Below are positions 1 to 4,890 of a stretch of 6,989 nt of DNA, in pieces. The notes under the pieces are model-generated. The model had not been told where the DNA came from. It saw only the letters and a list, made by a program, of their open reading frames with translations, and made no database searches. The stretch spans positions 1 to 6,989 of the forward strand of contig CALLJI010000142.1 of NCBI GenBank assembly GCA_938091475.1, given 5' to 3'. A program made the translations under genes and the position numbers. The DNA is from an uncultured Caldimicrobium sp. (GTDB taxonomy: Bacteria; Desulfobacterota; Thermodesulfobacteria; Thermodesulfobacteriales; Thermodesulfobacteriaceae). Within the stretch, counting starts at the first letter, position 1, and each line of letters starts with the position of its first letter.

Positions 1-23
1 ATAATAATGGACTGGTAAGTCAT
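1..23 (-). CDS. possible start of a further gene, cut by the window edge
   Basis: An ATG lies 10 bases past the corA stop, and the frame stays open for seven codons (MTYQSII) to the window edge. A GAG about 9 bases upstream could act as a weak ribosome-binding site. The short gap to corA would fit a co-transcribed downstream gene. Seven codons are too few to recognise a family or to exclude chance, so this is only a marker that a gene may begin here. Confidence 0.2.
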
Positions 24-33
24 ACCACAGATC

Positions 34-990
34 TCAGAGATATTTTTTTCTTCTTAGAATGAAGAGAAGTGTACCACATATTAAAACTATAATGAGATTT
101 ATTATGTAATAAGCATGAGGGGTGCCTTTAAGAGGATCTAATTCTTGAAAGGGTAGTGGAATATTCATTCCATACATACTGTAAATGATGTTAGGAATAG
201 CTAAAATGATAGCCATACTGGCTAAAAATTTCATTATTACATTTACATTGTTGTTGATTATAGAAGCATAGGCATCCATAGTATTAGCTAAAATTGAAAT
301 AAAGACTTTTGTCATTTCCAGAGCCTGTCTATTTTCAATTTGCACATCCTCTAATAATTCTGCTTCTTCTTCGGTAAGTCTAAGATATCGCCCACTTCCA
401 AGCTTAGTTAGAACTACATCATTTCCCTGGAGGGAGGTATTAAAATAGGTAAGGGTTTTTTCAATACTAAGCATTCTTAAAAATTCTTCATTAGATAAGG
501 CTTTAAAAAGTGCCTCTTCATATTCCTCAATAACTTTATCCATTTGCTTTAAAAATTTAATATATAGAGTGGTAGCTAATAAGAAGAAATTAAAGATAAA
601 GGTAACAGGCCTTTCAAGATTAAAGCTTTTGCTTCGATTGGCAAAGGTAATAAAATCTTCAAATATGGGATGGTCCATAAGGCATATGGTTAAAATATTT
701 TCTTCGGTGACAATGATACCTATAGGAATGGTTTCATATTTTACATAAAGACCAGCTCTAACAGGTTGGGGTACTCTTATAATGATGAGAATTTGTTGCT
801 CTTCTCTCTCTAAGCGGGGGCTTTCCTCCTCATCTAAGGGATATCTTAAAAATTCTGGAAAGATTTTAAGACGCGTCTCTATATATTGAATTTCGGCATC
901 AGTGGGGTTGGTAAGACAAACCCAAGTATGTTTACCTATTTTGTCTGAAGGCAAAAGAACCCCTTTTTCTGAACGAAAAATTCTAATCAT
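34..990 (-). CDS. corA: CorA-family divalent metal (Mg2+/Co2+) transporter
   Basis: This is an inner-membrane channel of the CorA family, expected to work as a pentamer moving Mg2+ (possibly Co2+/Ni2+) into the cell. The 318-residue length is typical. A soluble alpha/beta cytoplasmic domain (about residues 1-160) is followed by long helices (about 140-250), then two C-terminal membrane segments, about 251-273 and 294-312. The family signature Tyr-Gly-Met-Asn sits at the end of the first (GMN at 274-276, bases 163-171). The tail ends in RRKKYL, as expected for a cytoplasmic C-terminus. The loop after GMN reads IPLPFQELDP and lacks the MPEL stretch of the E. coli and Thermotoga proteins, which suggests the YfjQ-like subfamily. 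The ATG at 990 is the only reasonable start; a GTGAG about 9 bases upstream may be the ribosome-binding site. It is separated from the upstream operon by the hairpin array and probably has its own promoter. The family is clear; the ion carried is inferred. Confidence 0.92.
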   Translation of the reverse strand: MIRIFRSEKGVLLPSDKIGKHTWVCLTNPTDAEIQYIETRLKIFPEFLRYPLDEEESPRLEREEQQILIIIRVPQPVRAGLYVKYETIPIGIIVTEENILTICLMDHPIFEDFITFANRSKSFNLERPVTFIFNFFLLATTLYIKFLKQMDKVIEEYEEALFKALSNEEFLRMLSIEKTLTYFNTSLQGNDVVLTKLGSGRYLRLTEEEAELLEDVQIENRQALEMTKVFISILANTMDAYASIINNNVNVIMKFLASMAIILAIPNIIYSMYGMNIPLPFQELDPLKGTPHAYYIINLIIVLICGTLLFILRRKKYL

Positions 991-1018
991 ACTTCCAAGC
1001 TCACTTTGAGTTTTTACT

Positions 1019-1046
1019 ATTAAACTACTCTTTTTTTAGCTTTCAA
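1019..1046 (-). promoter_or_regulatory. candidate sigma-70-type promoter for corA
   Basis: Read on the minus strand, TTGAAA (1041-1046, five of six matches to TTGACA) is followed after 16 bases by TTTAAT (1019-1024, five of six matches to TATAAT). The -10 box ends 28 bases before the corA ATG, giving a short leader of about 20-25 bases. It lies between the hairpin array and corA, the expected place for an independent promoter. AT-rich sequence produces chance matches, so this is only a good candidate. Confidence 0.5.
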
Positions 1047-1090
1047 GGGGGCTGGAGAATGTTCTAAAAAGTGGGTATAAAAACCATTTT

Positions 1091-1115
1091 GGGAACGGCG
1101 GTGCCGTGCCCCTAC
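1091..1115 (-). repeat. GTAG hairpin element 1
   Basis: On the minus strand this starts with GTAG and continues as GGGC-ACGGC-ACC-GCCGT-TCCC. The GGG/CCC base and the ACGGC/GCCGT inner stem pair, with one C-T mismatch between them and a 3-base loop. It closely resembles element 4 in the inner stem, so the mismatch looks like one decayed base. It is followed by AAA in its own orientation. It is the copy nearest corA. Confidence 0.8.
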
Positions 1116-1129
1116 AAATTAATTCTTTC

Positions 1130-1154
1130 GGGCAGGGGCAAGCCCTGCCCCTAC
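1130..1154 (-). repeat. GTAG hairpin element 2
   Basis: The minus strand reads GTAG followed by a palindrome with arms GGGCAGGG and CCCTGCCC (8 base pairs, 5-base loop). Its GTAG foot starts 39 bases from that of element 1, in the same orientation. The outer GGGC/GCCC is shared with other copies, but the inner arm differs and remains self-complementary. Confidence 0.85.
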
Positions 1155-1160
1155 GATTTT

Positions 1161-1186
1161 GGGGGCAATTTTTGAATTGCCCATAC
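1161..1186 (-). repeat. GTAT-variant hairpin element 3
   Basis: The arms GGGCAATT and AATTGCCC pair perfectly over 8 base pairs around a 4-base loop (stem 1163-1182). The foot is GTAT instead of GTAG on the minus strand. The inner arm is AT-rich, unlike its neighbours, yet the outer GGGC/GCCC and the spacing (32 bases from element 2) match the series. Confidence 0.75.
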
Positions 1187-1201
1187 TCCTTGAAAACCTT
1201 T

Positions 1202-1226
1202 GGGCACGGCATTGCCGTGCCCCTAC
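1202..1226 (-). repeat. GTAG hairpin element 4
   Basis: The minus strand reads GTAG then a near-perfect palindrome with 10-base arms GGGCACGGCA / TGCCGTGCCC around one central base. It is one of the best-preserved copies and shares its inner stem with element 1. It is followed by AAAGG in its own orientation. Its foot lies 40 bases from that of element 3. Confidence 0.88.
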
Positions 1227-1251
1227 TCTTTTAAAATTTTTGGAAAATCGG

Positions 1252-1282
1252 AAAAATTGTAGGGGCTCAGCATGCTGAGCCC
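1252..1282 (-). terminator. weak candidate intrinsic terminator formed by element 5
   Basis: For minus-strand transcripts leaving the flippase-like gene, the element 5 stem (1263-1282) is followed by CTACAA and then five T residues (1252-1256). The six-base gap before the T run and its short length make it a poor intrinsic terminator, but it is the best stem-plus-T arrangement in the gap for that direction. It would separate the translation operon from corA. Confidence 0.25.
1259..1282 (+). repeat. GTAG hairpin element 5, perfect palindrome, opposite orientation
   Basis: The plus strand reads GTAG then a perfect 20-base palindrome (1263-1282) made of GGGCTCAGCA and its exact reverse complement TGCTGAGCCC. 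The GTAG foot is now on the plus strand, so orientation switches between elements 4 and 5. It could form a long hairpin in RNA of either strand or a cruciform in DNA. Confidence 0.9.
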
Positions 1283-1296
1283 AGAGGGTTTAAATT

Positions 1297-1323
1297 GTAG
1301 GAGAGGCAAATCACGCTTTGCCC
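1297..1323 (+). repeat. GTAG hairpin element 6 (degenerate)
   Basis: The plus strand reads GTAGGAGAGGCAAA, a six-base loop, then TTTGCCC. Arms GGCAAA and TTTGCC pair. The foot carries GTAGGAGAGG rather than GTAGGGGC, so this is a diverged copy. It is 38 bases from element 5 in the same orientation and is followed by AAAG. Confidence 0.68.
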
Positions 1324-1338
1324 AAAGAATATAAATAT

Positions 1339-1363
1339 GTAGAGGTAGCCTTTGCGGCTGCCC
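1339..1363 (+). repeat. GTAG hairpin element 7
   Basis: The plus strand reads GTAGAGG, then TAGCC, a five-base TTTGC loop, and GGCTGCCC. The arms GGTAGCC and GGCTGCC pair throughout, with one T-G wobble. It lies 42 bases from element 6 in the same orientation and is followed by AAAT. Confidence 0.72.
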
Positions 1364-1389
1364 AAATCGGATTTAAAACCTTTTTTTTT

Positions 1390-1414
1390 GGGCTGGGGCA
1401 AGTTAAGCCTCTAC
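1390..1414 (-). repeat. GTAG hairpin element 8 (degenerate, orientation flips back)
   Basis: The minus strand starts GTAGAGGC and ends GCCCCAGCCC. Pairing is limited to GAGGC with GCCCC (one A-C mismatch as DNA), and the centre is unpaired, so this copy is decayed. Its foot is on the minus strand like elements 1-4, and a run of nine A follows the CCC in that orientation. It is the copy nearest the flippase-like gene. Confidence 0.5.
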
Positions 1415-1445
1415 TATTGAACTCTTTTTGGGAGCTTTTACAAAA

Positions 1446-2333
1446 CTATTGCCCTCTTCCTTTGAGATAAAAAAATATTCCTGGTAAGGCTGAAAGCAGT
1501 ATTAGAGAGTAAGCTAAAAGGCCAAGAGAGAGCCCATATTCTACAGGATATTTAAGCAGATAGAGAAAGTAACTCAGAGTACCTTCTCTTACTCCTAATC
1601 CAGAAATGCTAAGCGGAAGAGCTGCAAGAAAACTTATAATGGGGATGATAACAAAATACAAACTTTCTTTTAGAGGAAGATTTAGAGAAGCTCCTAAAGC
1701 CATGAACTGAAAAACAAATAGTATTTGAATTACAAGGCCTATGAATAGGGGCATTACAGAGGAGGGAAAAAGAAGGGGACGAAAGAAATCCTTTTCTGTT
1801 ATATACCGTAAACTCAGGCTTATAAGTAGGAAGCCAAAGAGGGAGGCATAGACTATAAGAAAAAGGAAAAATCTAAATTTAGATGGTAGAAAGGCAGATT
1901 GAAAAGGCAAAGATAGGGCTAAAATTACCATTATCCCCAATAACCCAAAGGCTCTATCCAGAACTACACTAAAGGTAGCTTTTTTCCAATCCAAGCCCTC
2001 TTTGTAGACAAAAAAACTTCTTAGTGCATCACCTGCTACAATTCCCGGAAAAAGGGTATTTAAAGAAAAGCCCATAAGGTAGAGGCGAAAAAAATAAAAA
2101 AAGGGTTGCCTGAAATTCCATCCTCCACAGATGATTTTCCATCTTAAGGCTACCAAACTTTGAAAGGACATTACACACAAGAGGGCTAAGAAATAGTAAA
2201 AGGGTCTTATCTGAGAGAAGATGATTTTTAGTTTGGCAAAATCTGTTTTATAAAAGAGATAAAAGAGAATACCAAAGGAGATAAGAAAGCGAAAAAGGAG
2301 GAGTAGGCGGGATTTGATTTTTTTAAAGTCCAT
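1446..2333 (-). CDS. flippase-like integral membrane protein (LPG_synthase_TM / UPF0104 family)
   Basis: This 295-residue multi-pass membrane protein (about seven or eight segments) belongs to the family that includes the membrane half of MprF and many glycan/lipid-linked flippase-like proteins. Conserved family motifs are present: LRWK (63-66), Asn92 followed by PG (96-97) and GDALR (101-105), VLDR (124-127), and LPLSISGLGVRE (239-250). There is no soluble aminoacyl-transferase domain, so it is not a full lysyl-phosphatidylglycerol synthase. The substrate is unknown; movement or modification of a membrane lipid or lipid-linked sugar is the family-level guess. I start at the ATG at 2333, an 11-base overlap with truB. 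The frame is open further up to a TTG at 2393, but those 20 residues would lie inside truB and show no membrane or family character. The overlap suggests translational coupling. It ends with TAG, followed by the hairpin array. Confidence 0.88.
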   Translation of the reverse strand: MDFKKIKSRLLLLFRFLISFGILFYLFYKTDFAKLKIIFSQIRPFYYFLALLCVMSFQSLVALRWKIICGGWNFRQPFFYFFRLYLMGFSLNTLFPGIVAGDALRSFFVYKEGLDWKKATFSVVLDRAFGLLGIMVILALSLPFQSAFLPSKFRFFLFLIVYASLFGFLLISLSLRYITEKDFFRPLLFPSSVMPLFIGLVIQILFVFQFMALGASLNLPLKESLYFVIIPIISFLAALPLSISGLGVREGTLSYFLYLLKYPVEYGLSLGLLAYSLILLSALPGIFFYLKGRGQ

Positions 2334-3276
2334 TTTTGAAAACTCTAAAGTAGCTAATAAAGGGCTTATCTGCTTGCAGGAGAGGATTATCAATGATAGC
2401 TACCAAATGCCCCCTTGTATCTACCAATCTGATCCATTTTTCTGCAGGAGAGAGACTTAATTTTTGGAATTTAATCAGCGACAAAAAACTAATTCTACTA
2501 ATTTGTCTCCCACTTCTTATTTTTTGTGAAAAATCTTCGCTTATGAGAACCTTAGGTAAAAATTCTAAAGCTTTTGGGATGGGGATAATGTATTCTTTCA
2601 ATTTGTCAGGAGCATTTTTAGCTAGACTTTCAATTTCCTCTAAGCTAAGAGACTTATCTAAGGTGAGGATGGATTTTTGTAACCTTCTCAAAGAGACAAG
2701 TACAGCACCAGTTCCAAGTAATTGACCTAATTGATGTATCAGGCTTCTTACATAGGTGCCTTTAGAGCATTTAATGTAGAAGGTCCCACGATTTCCTTCA
2801 AAGGAGGTTATCTCAAATTGATAAATTTTAACTTTTCTTGGTTCCTTAGGGATGAATAAGCCATCTCTTGCATATTTGTATAAAGGTCTTCCTCTAAATT
2901 TAACTGCAGAATAGGGTGGGGGAATTTGCTCTAATTCACCGACTAAACTTTGGGCAATTTTTTGAATAGTTTCTAAGGAAATATCTTTGATTTCAGATTT
3001 TGCCAAGACTTCCCCAGTTATGTCATAGGTATCTGTGGTTATACCAATTTCAAAAGTTCCTTCGTAGACCTTATCTCCATCTAAAAAAAATTGAGCAACT
3101 TTGGTGGCTTCATTTAGAAGTAGAGGCAAAACTCCTGTGCTGATGGGATCAAGAGTGCCTCCGTGCCCTATTTTTTCAACTTTTAGCAGTTTTTTAACCT
3201 TTTCTACTGCCTCAGTTGAGCTGAGACCATGAGGTTTATTTAGCACCAGAATTCCCGAAAGTTTTTCTTTTTTCAT
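2323..3276 (-). CDS. truB: tRNA pseudouridine(55) synthase TruB
   Basis: TruB isomerises U55 in the T-arm of most tRNAs to pseudouridine and also acts as a tRNA chaperone in the cytoplasm. The 317-residue protein has the N-terminal catalytic fold with the active-site loop GHGGTLDP; the catalytic Asp is residue 43. Other family motifs are Tyr71 with the following G-ITTDTYD stretch, IPPPYSAVK (118-126) and KGTYVRSL (172-179). A C-terminal PUA-like domain occupies roughly residues 240-310, ending in a typical RLVDTRGHLVAI segment. The ATG start is supported by an AAAGGA ribosome-binding site six bases upstream (3283-3288). It shares an ATGA overlap with the nrnA-type gene before it, so the two are probably translationally coupled. 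Nothing appears truncated. Confidence 0.97.
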   Translation of the reverse strand: MKKEKLSGILVLNKPHGLSSTEAVEKVKKLLKVEKIGHGGTLDPISTGVLPLLLNEATKVAQFFLDGDKVYEGTFEIGITTDTYDITGEVLAKSEIKDISLETIQKIAQSLVGELEQIPPPYSAVKFRGRPLYKYARDGLFIPKEPRKVKIYQFEITSFEGNRGTFYIKCSKGTYVRSLIHQLGQLLGTGAVLVSLRRLQKSILTLDKSLSLEEIESLAKNAPDKLKEYIIPIPKALEFLPKVLISEDFSQKIRSGRQISRISFLSLIKFQKLSLSPAEKWIRLVDTRGHLVAIIDNPLLQADKPFISYFRVFKNGL

Positions 3277-4247
3277 AGAAAGTCCTTTAGAATTTCTTTA
3301 AATTCTTCCCAAAAGACAAAAAGATCTTTCTTCTTTATAGTAAATCCGCAGGCATATTTATGACCTCCTCCACCATAGCGTTGGGCAAGTGGTAATATCT
3401 CAAAGGGAGCTTTACTCCTCAAACTCACCTTGATTTCTCCTTCCCTCACCTCTTTTAGGAGCGCAGAAACTTTAACCCCTTTGAAGCTTCTTAAAAAACT
3501 TGCAAAATCGTTTAAGGCTTTTTCTCCTCCTAATCTTTGGATATCTTCAGCTTTTAGGTAAGAAAGTGCCACTGTTCCATTTTTGAGGAGTTCTAATCTC
3601 GAAAGTATAAGTTTTAGAACTTCAATGTGTTCAAGGGGAGTATTCTCAAAAAGGGCTTGAGTAATATAATAAGGGCGTGCTCCAAGCTCTATAAGCTTAT
3701 GGACAATTAAAAAGATATCTCCCTTTACATTTTCATAGCGAAAGCCTCCTGTATCATAGTAGATGCCAGCTAAGAGGTTTTCAGCTACCTCTGGAGTAAT
3801 TTCATACTTTGCTTCTACTAAAAATTTATAAAATAAAGCGGTAGTAGAAGGTTCTTCAGGTTGAATTAAAAAGAGGGGACTTAGACCTAAAAAAGAGGCA
3901 CAATCTTCCCTTTGGTGATGATCAAAAATGAGCACTGCCCTTGGCTTAAGCCAATTTTTAGCCTCTCTGGGGATTCTCTTATCGCATTGGGCATCAAAAA
4001 CCACTATTAAATCCACTTCAAGGGGTTTATCTTGAGGAAAATCTGTGAAGAGTTTTAAGTTTTCCTTTCCGTGTAAAAAATAGGCTGTTTCAGGAATTTT
4101 TTCAACTAAAGGTAAAATCTTTTTTTGAGGATGGACCAATAAAAAACTTAGCATACAAGCCAAACCGTCTATATCCGGATTTTCGTGAGTTAAAAGAGCT
4201 ATGGTATCGGCTTGTCTTATAAGATGGCAAAAAGTTTCTATATTCAT
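3273..4247 (-). CDS. nrnA: DHH/DHHA1 phosphoesterase, NrnA-type (oligoribonuclease / pAp phosphatase)
   Basis: NrnA-type enzymes degrade RNA dinucleotides and other short oligomers and dephosphorylate 3'-phosphoadenosine 5'-phosphate, using two Mn2+ ions. Using the ATG at 4247 (324 residues), the metal-binding motifs occur in order: His21 with NPDID (Asp25, Asp27), Asp85 in VVFDAQ, the DHH triad 109-111, and Asp165 in YYDTGGF. The C-terminal DHHA1 domain carries the substrate-binding GGGGH (292-296). The usual NPDGDA is NPDIDG here, keeping both aspartates. The ATG follows the rbfA stop by four bases. A TTG at 4274 in the same frame would add nine residues and overlap rbfA; it has a GGA about five bases upstream, so it cannot be excluded. 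The ATG gives the usual N-terminal length. Its place between rbfA and truB is the standard one. The dual activity is known for the family and not shown by the sequence. Confidence 0.93.
   Translation of the reverse strand: MNIETFCHLIRQADTIALLTHENPDIDGLACMLSFLLVHPQKKILPLVEKIPETAYFLHGKENLKLFTDFPQDKPLEVDLIVVFDAQCDKRIPREAKNWLKPRAVLIFDHHQREDCASFLGLSPLFLIQPEEPSTTALFYKFLVEAKYEITPEVAENLLAGIYYDTGGFRYENVKGDIFLIVHKLIELGARPYYITQALFENTPLEHIEVLKLILSRLELLKNGTVALSYLKAEDIQRLGGEKALNDFASFLRSFKGVKVSALLKEVREGEIKVSLRSKAPFEILPLAQRYGGGGHKYACGFTIKKKDLFVFWEEFKEILKDFL
3283..3288 (-). promoter_or_regulatory. ribosome-binding site of truB
   Basis: AAAGGA on the minus strand lies six bases before the truB ATG, inside the last codons of the nrnA-type gene. 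It is the clearest Shine-Dalgarno match in the window and fixes the truB start. Together with the ATGA overlap it allows both re-initiation and direct entry. Confidence 0.75.
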
Positions 4248-4251
4248 TTTT

Positions 4252-4590
4252 TTAAGCTTTCTTAATCCTTTCAAAGAGTTCCATTAGTTTTTTTTCTCTT
4301 TCTTCACTTGTGTCTATTTTGAATTCAATTTCTGGCATAAACTTGAGGGTTAAACGTTCTGCTAAGAGTTTTTTGATATAACCCTTGGAACGATTAAAAG
4401 CACTTTCTATATCCTTAGGATTTTTTTCAAAAACCCTAAAATATACTGTGGCTTTTTTTAAATCTGGACCAATTTCTACACTAGTAATAGCAATAAAATC
4501 TCTAAAAATAGGATCATTGAGCTCGCGAAGAAGGATTTCTGAAATAGCTTCTTTTAGCAGACTGGCAACTCTCTCAGCTCTTCTGGTCAT
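4252..4590 (-). CDS. rbfA: 30S ribosome-binding factor A
   Basis: RbfA is a small KH-fold protein that binds the 30S subunit during late maturation of the 16S rRNA 5' region and is important at low temperature. The 112-residue product has the family N-terminus MTRRAERVASLLKE, a central VEIGPDLKKATVYFRVF strand region, and the C-terminal motif RLTLKFMPEIEFKID followed by a Glu/Lys-rich helix. I start at the ATG at 4590 because it gives the classic M-x-x-R-x-x-R-V beginning. A TTG at 4602 in the same frame would overlap the upstream stop as TTGA and add four residues with no family support. A weak TGAG lies about seven bases before the ATG. The gene sits eight bases after the DUF503 gene and four bases before the nrnA-type gene. 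Confidence 0.95.
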   Translation of the reverse strand: MTRRAERVASLLKEAISEILLRELNDPIFRDFIAITSVEIGPDLKKATVYFRVFEKNPKDIESAFNRSKGYIKKLLAERLTLKFMPEIEFKIDTSEEREKKLMELFERIKKA

Positions 4591-4598
4591 TAAATTTC

Positions 4599-4889
4599 TC
4601 AATAGTTTATGATATCAACCTCTGCCTTAATGACATCCAGAGCAGCCTCTTTCCGAATAAAGTCCATAATATTATTAATTTTTCTATCTATGTATTCTTT
4701 ATCTTTACCTACAAGACTAATCCCAATGACAGCACTTTGCCACAAATCATGCCCATCTACCTCTGCCAGAGAAACTCTTTTAAAATTAGATTCAATTTTT
4801 TGTATAAGACTCCTGAGGACTTGTCTCTTTGCCTTAAGGGAATTGGGATCAGGGATGAAGAGTTCAAGTTTAATTATTCCTACCACCAT
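4599..4889 (-). CDS. ylxP: DUF503 / YlxP-like small protein
   Basis: This 96-residue protein matches the DUF503 (YlxP) family: it begins MVVGIIKLELFIPDPNSLK, followed by the conserved KAKRQVLRSLI helix and the AEVDGHDLWQSAVIGI segment. The family has a small ferredoxin-like alpha/beta fold and no firmly established function. Its constant position between infB and rbfA suggests a role in ribosome assembly or initiation, and some members have been linked to 30S maturation together with RbfA. The ATG at 4889 comes one base after the infB stop, with an AAGAG about eight bases upstream inside infB. The stop TGA lies eight bases before rbfA. The family call is firm; the role is by association only. 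Confidence 0.93.
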   Translation of the reverse strand: MVVGIIKLELFIPDPNSLKAKRQVLRSLIQKIESNFKRVSLAEVDGHDLWQSAVIGISLVGKDKEYIDRKINNIMDFIRKEAALDVIKAEVDIINY

Positions 4890-4890
4890 A

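Larger units (their letters stand above)
991..1445. other. 455-base gene-free gap holding a hairpin array
   Basis: No credible coding frame is present between the flippase-like gene and corA. The part from 1091 to 1414 is filled by eight short inverted-repeat elements, listed separately. Bases 991-1090 carry the candidate corA promoter and leader. Bases 1415-1445 are the short 3' flank of the flippase-like gene. The gap stands out because the other six genes overlap or are at most 8 bases apart. GC-rich palindromes alternate with AT-rich linkers, unlike the coding sequence on either side. Confidence 0.9.

Noticed and set aside
1044..1061. Possible ninth array element (GGGGGCTGGAG)
   Set aside because: It resembles the arm of element 8, but I find no GTAG foot or matching arm, and it overlaps the candidate corA promoter.
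991..1090. Mg2+-sensing riboswitch ahead of corA
   Set aside because: I see no M-box-like pairing pattern, and the likely promoter leaves a leader too short to hold one.
1091..1414. CRISPR array, suggested by regular 32-42 base spacing
   Set aside because: There is no identical direct repeat with unique spacers; the units are individually palindromic, vary inside, and switch orientation. No cas gene is present.
2334..2393. TTG start at 2393 for the flippase-like protein
   Set aside because: It would add 20 residues lying inside truB with no family similarity; the ATG at 2333 gives a normal N-terminus and an 11-base overlap.
2393..2725. Plus-strand open frame of 110 codons
   Set aside because: It lies wholly antisense to truB, whose motifs are intact, and its translation shows no recognisable family.
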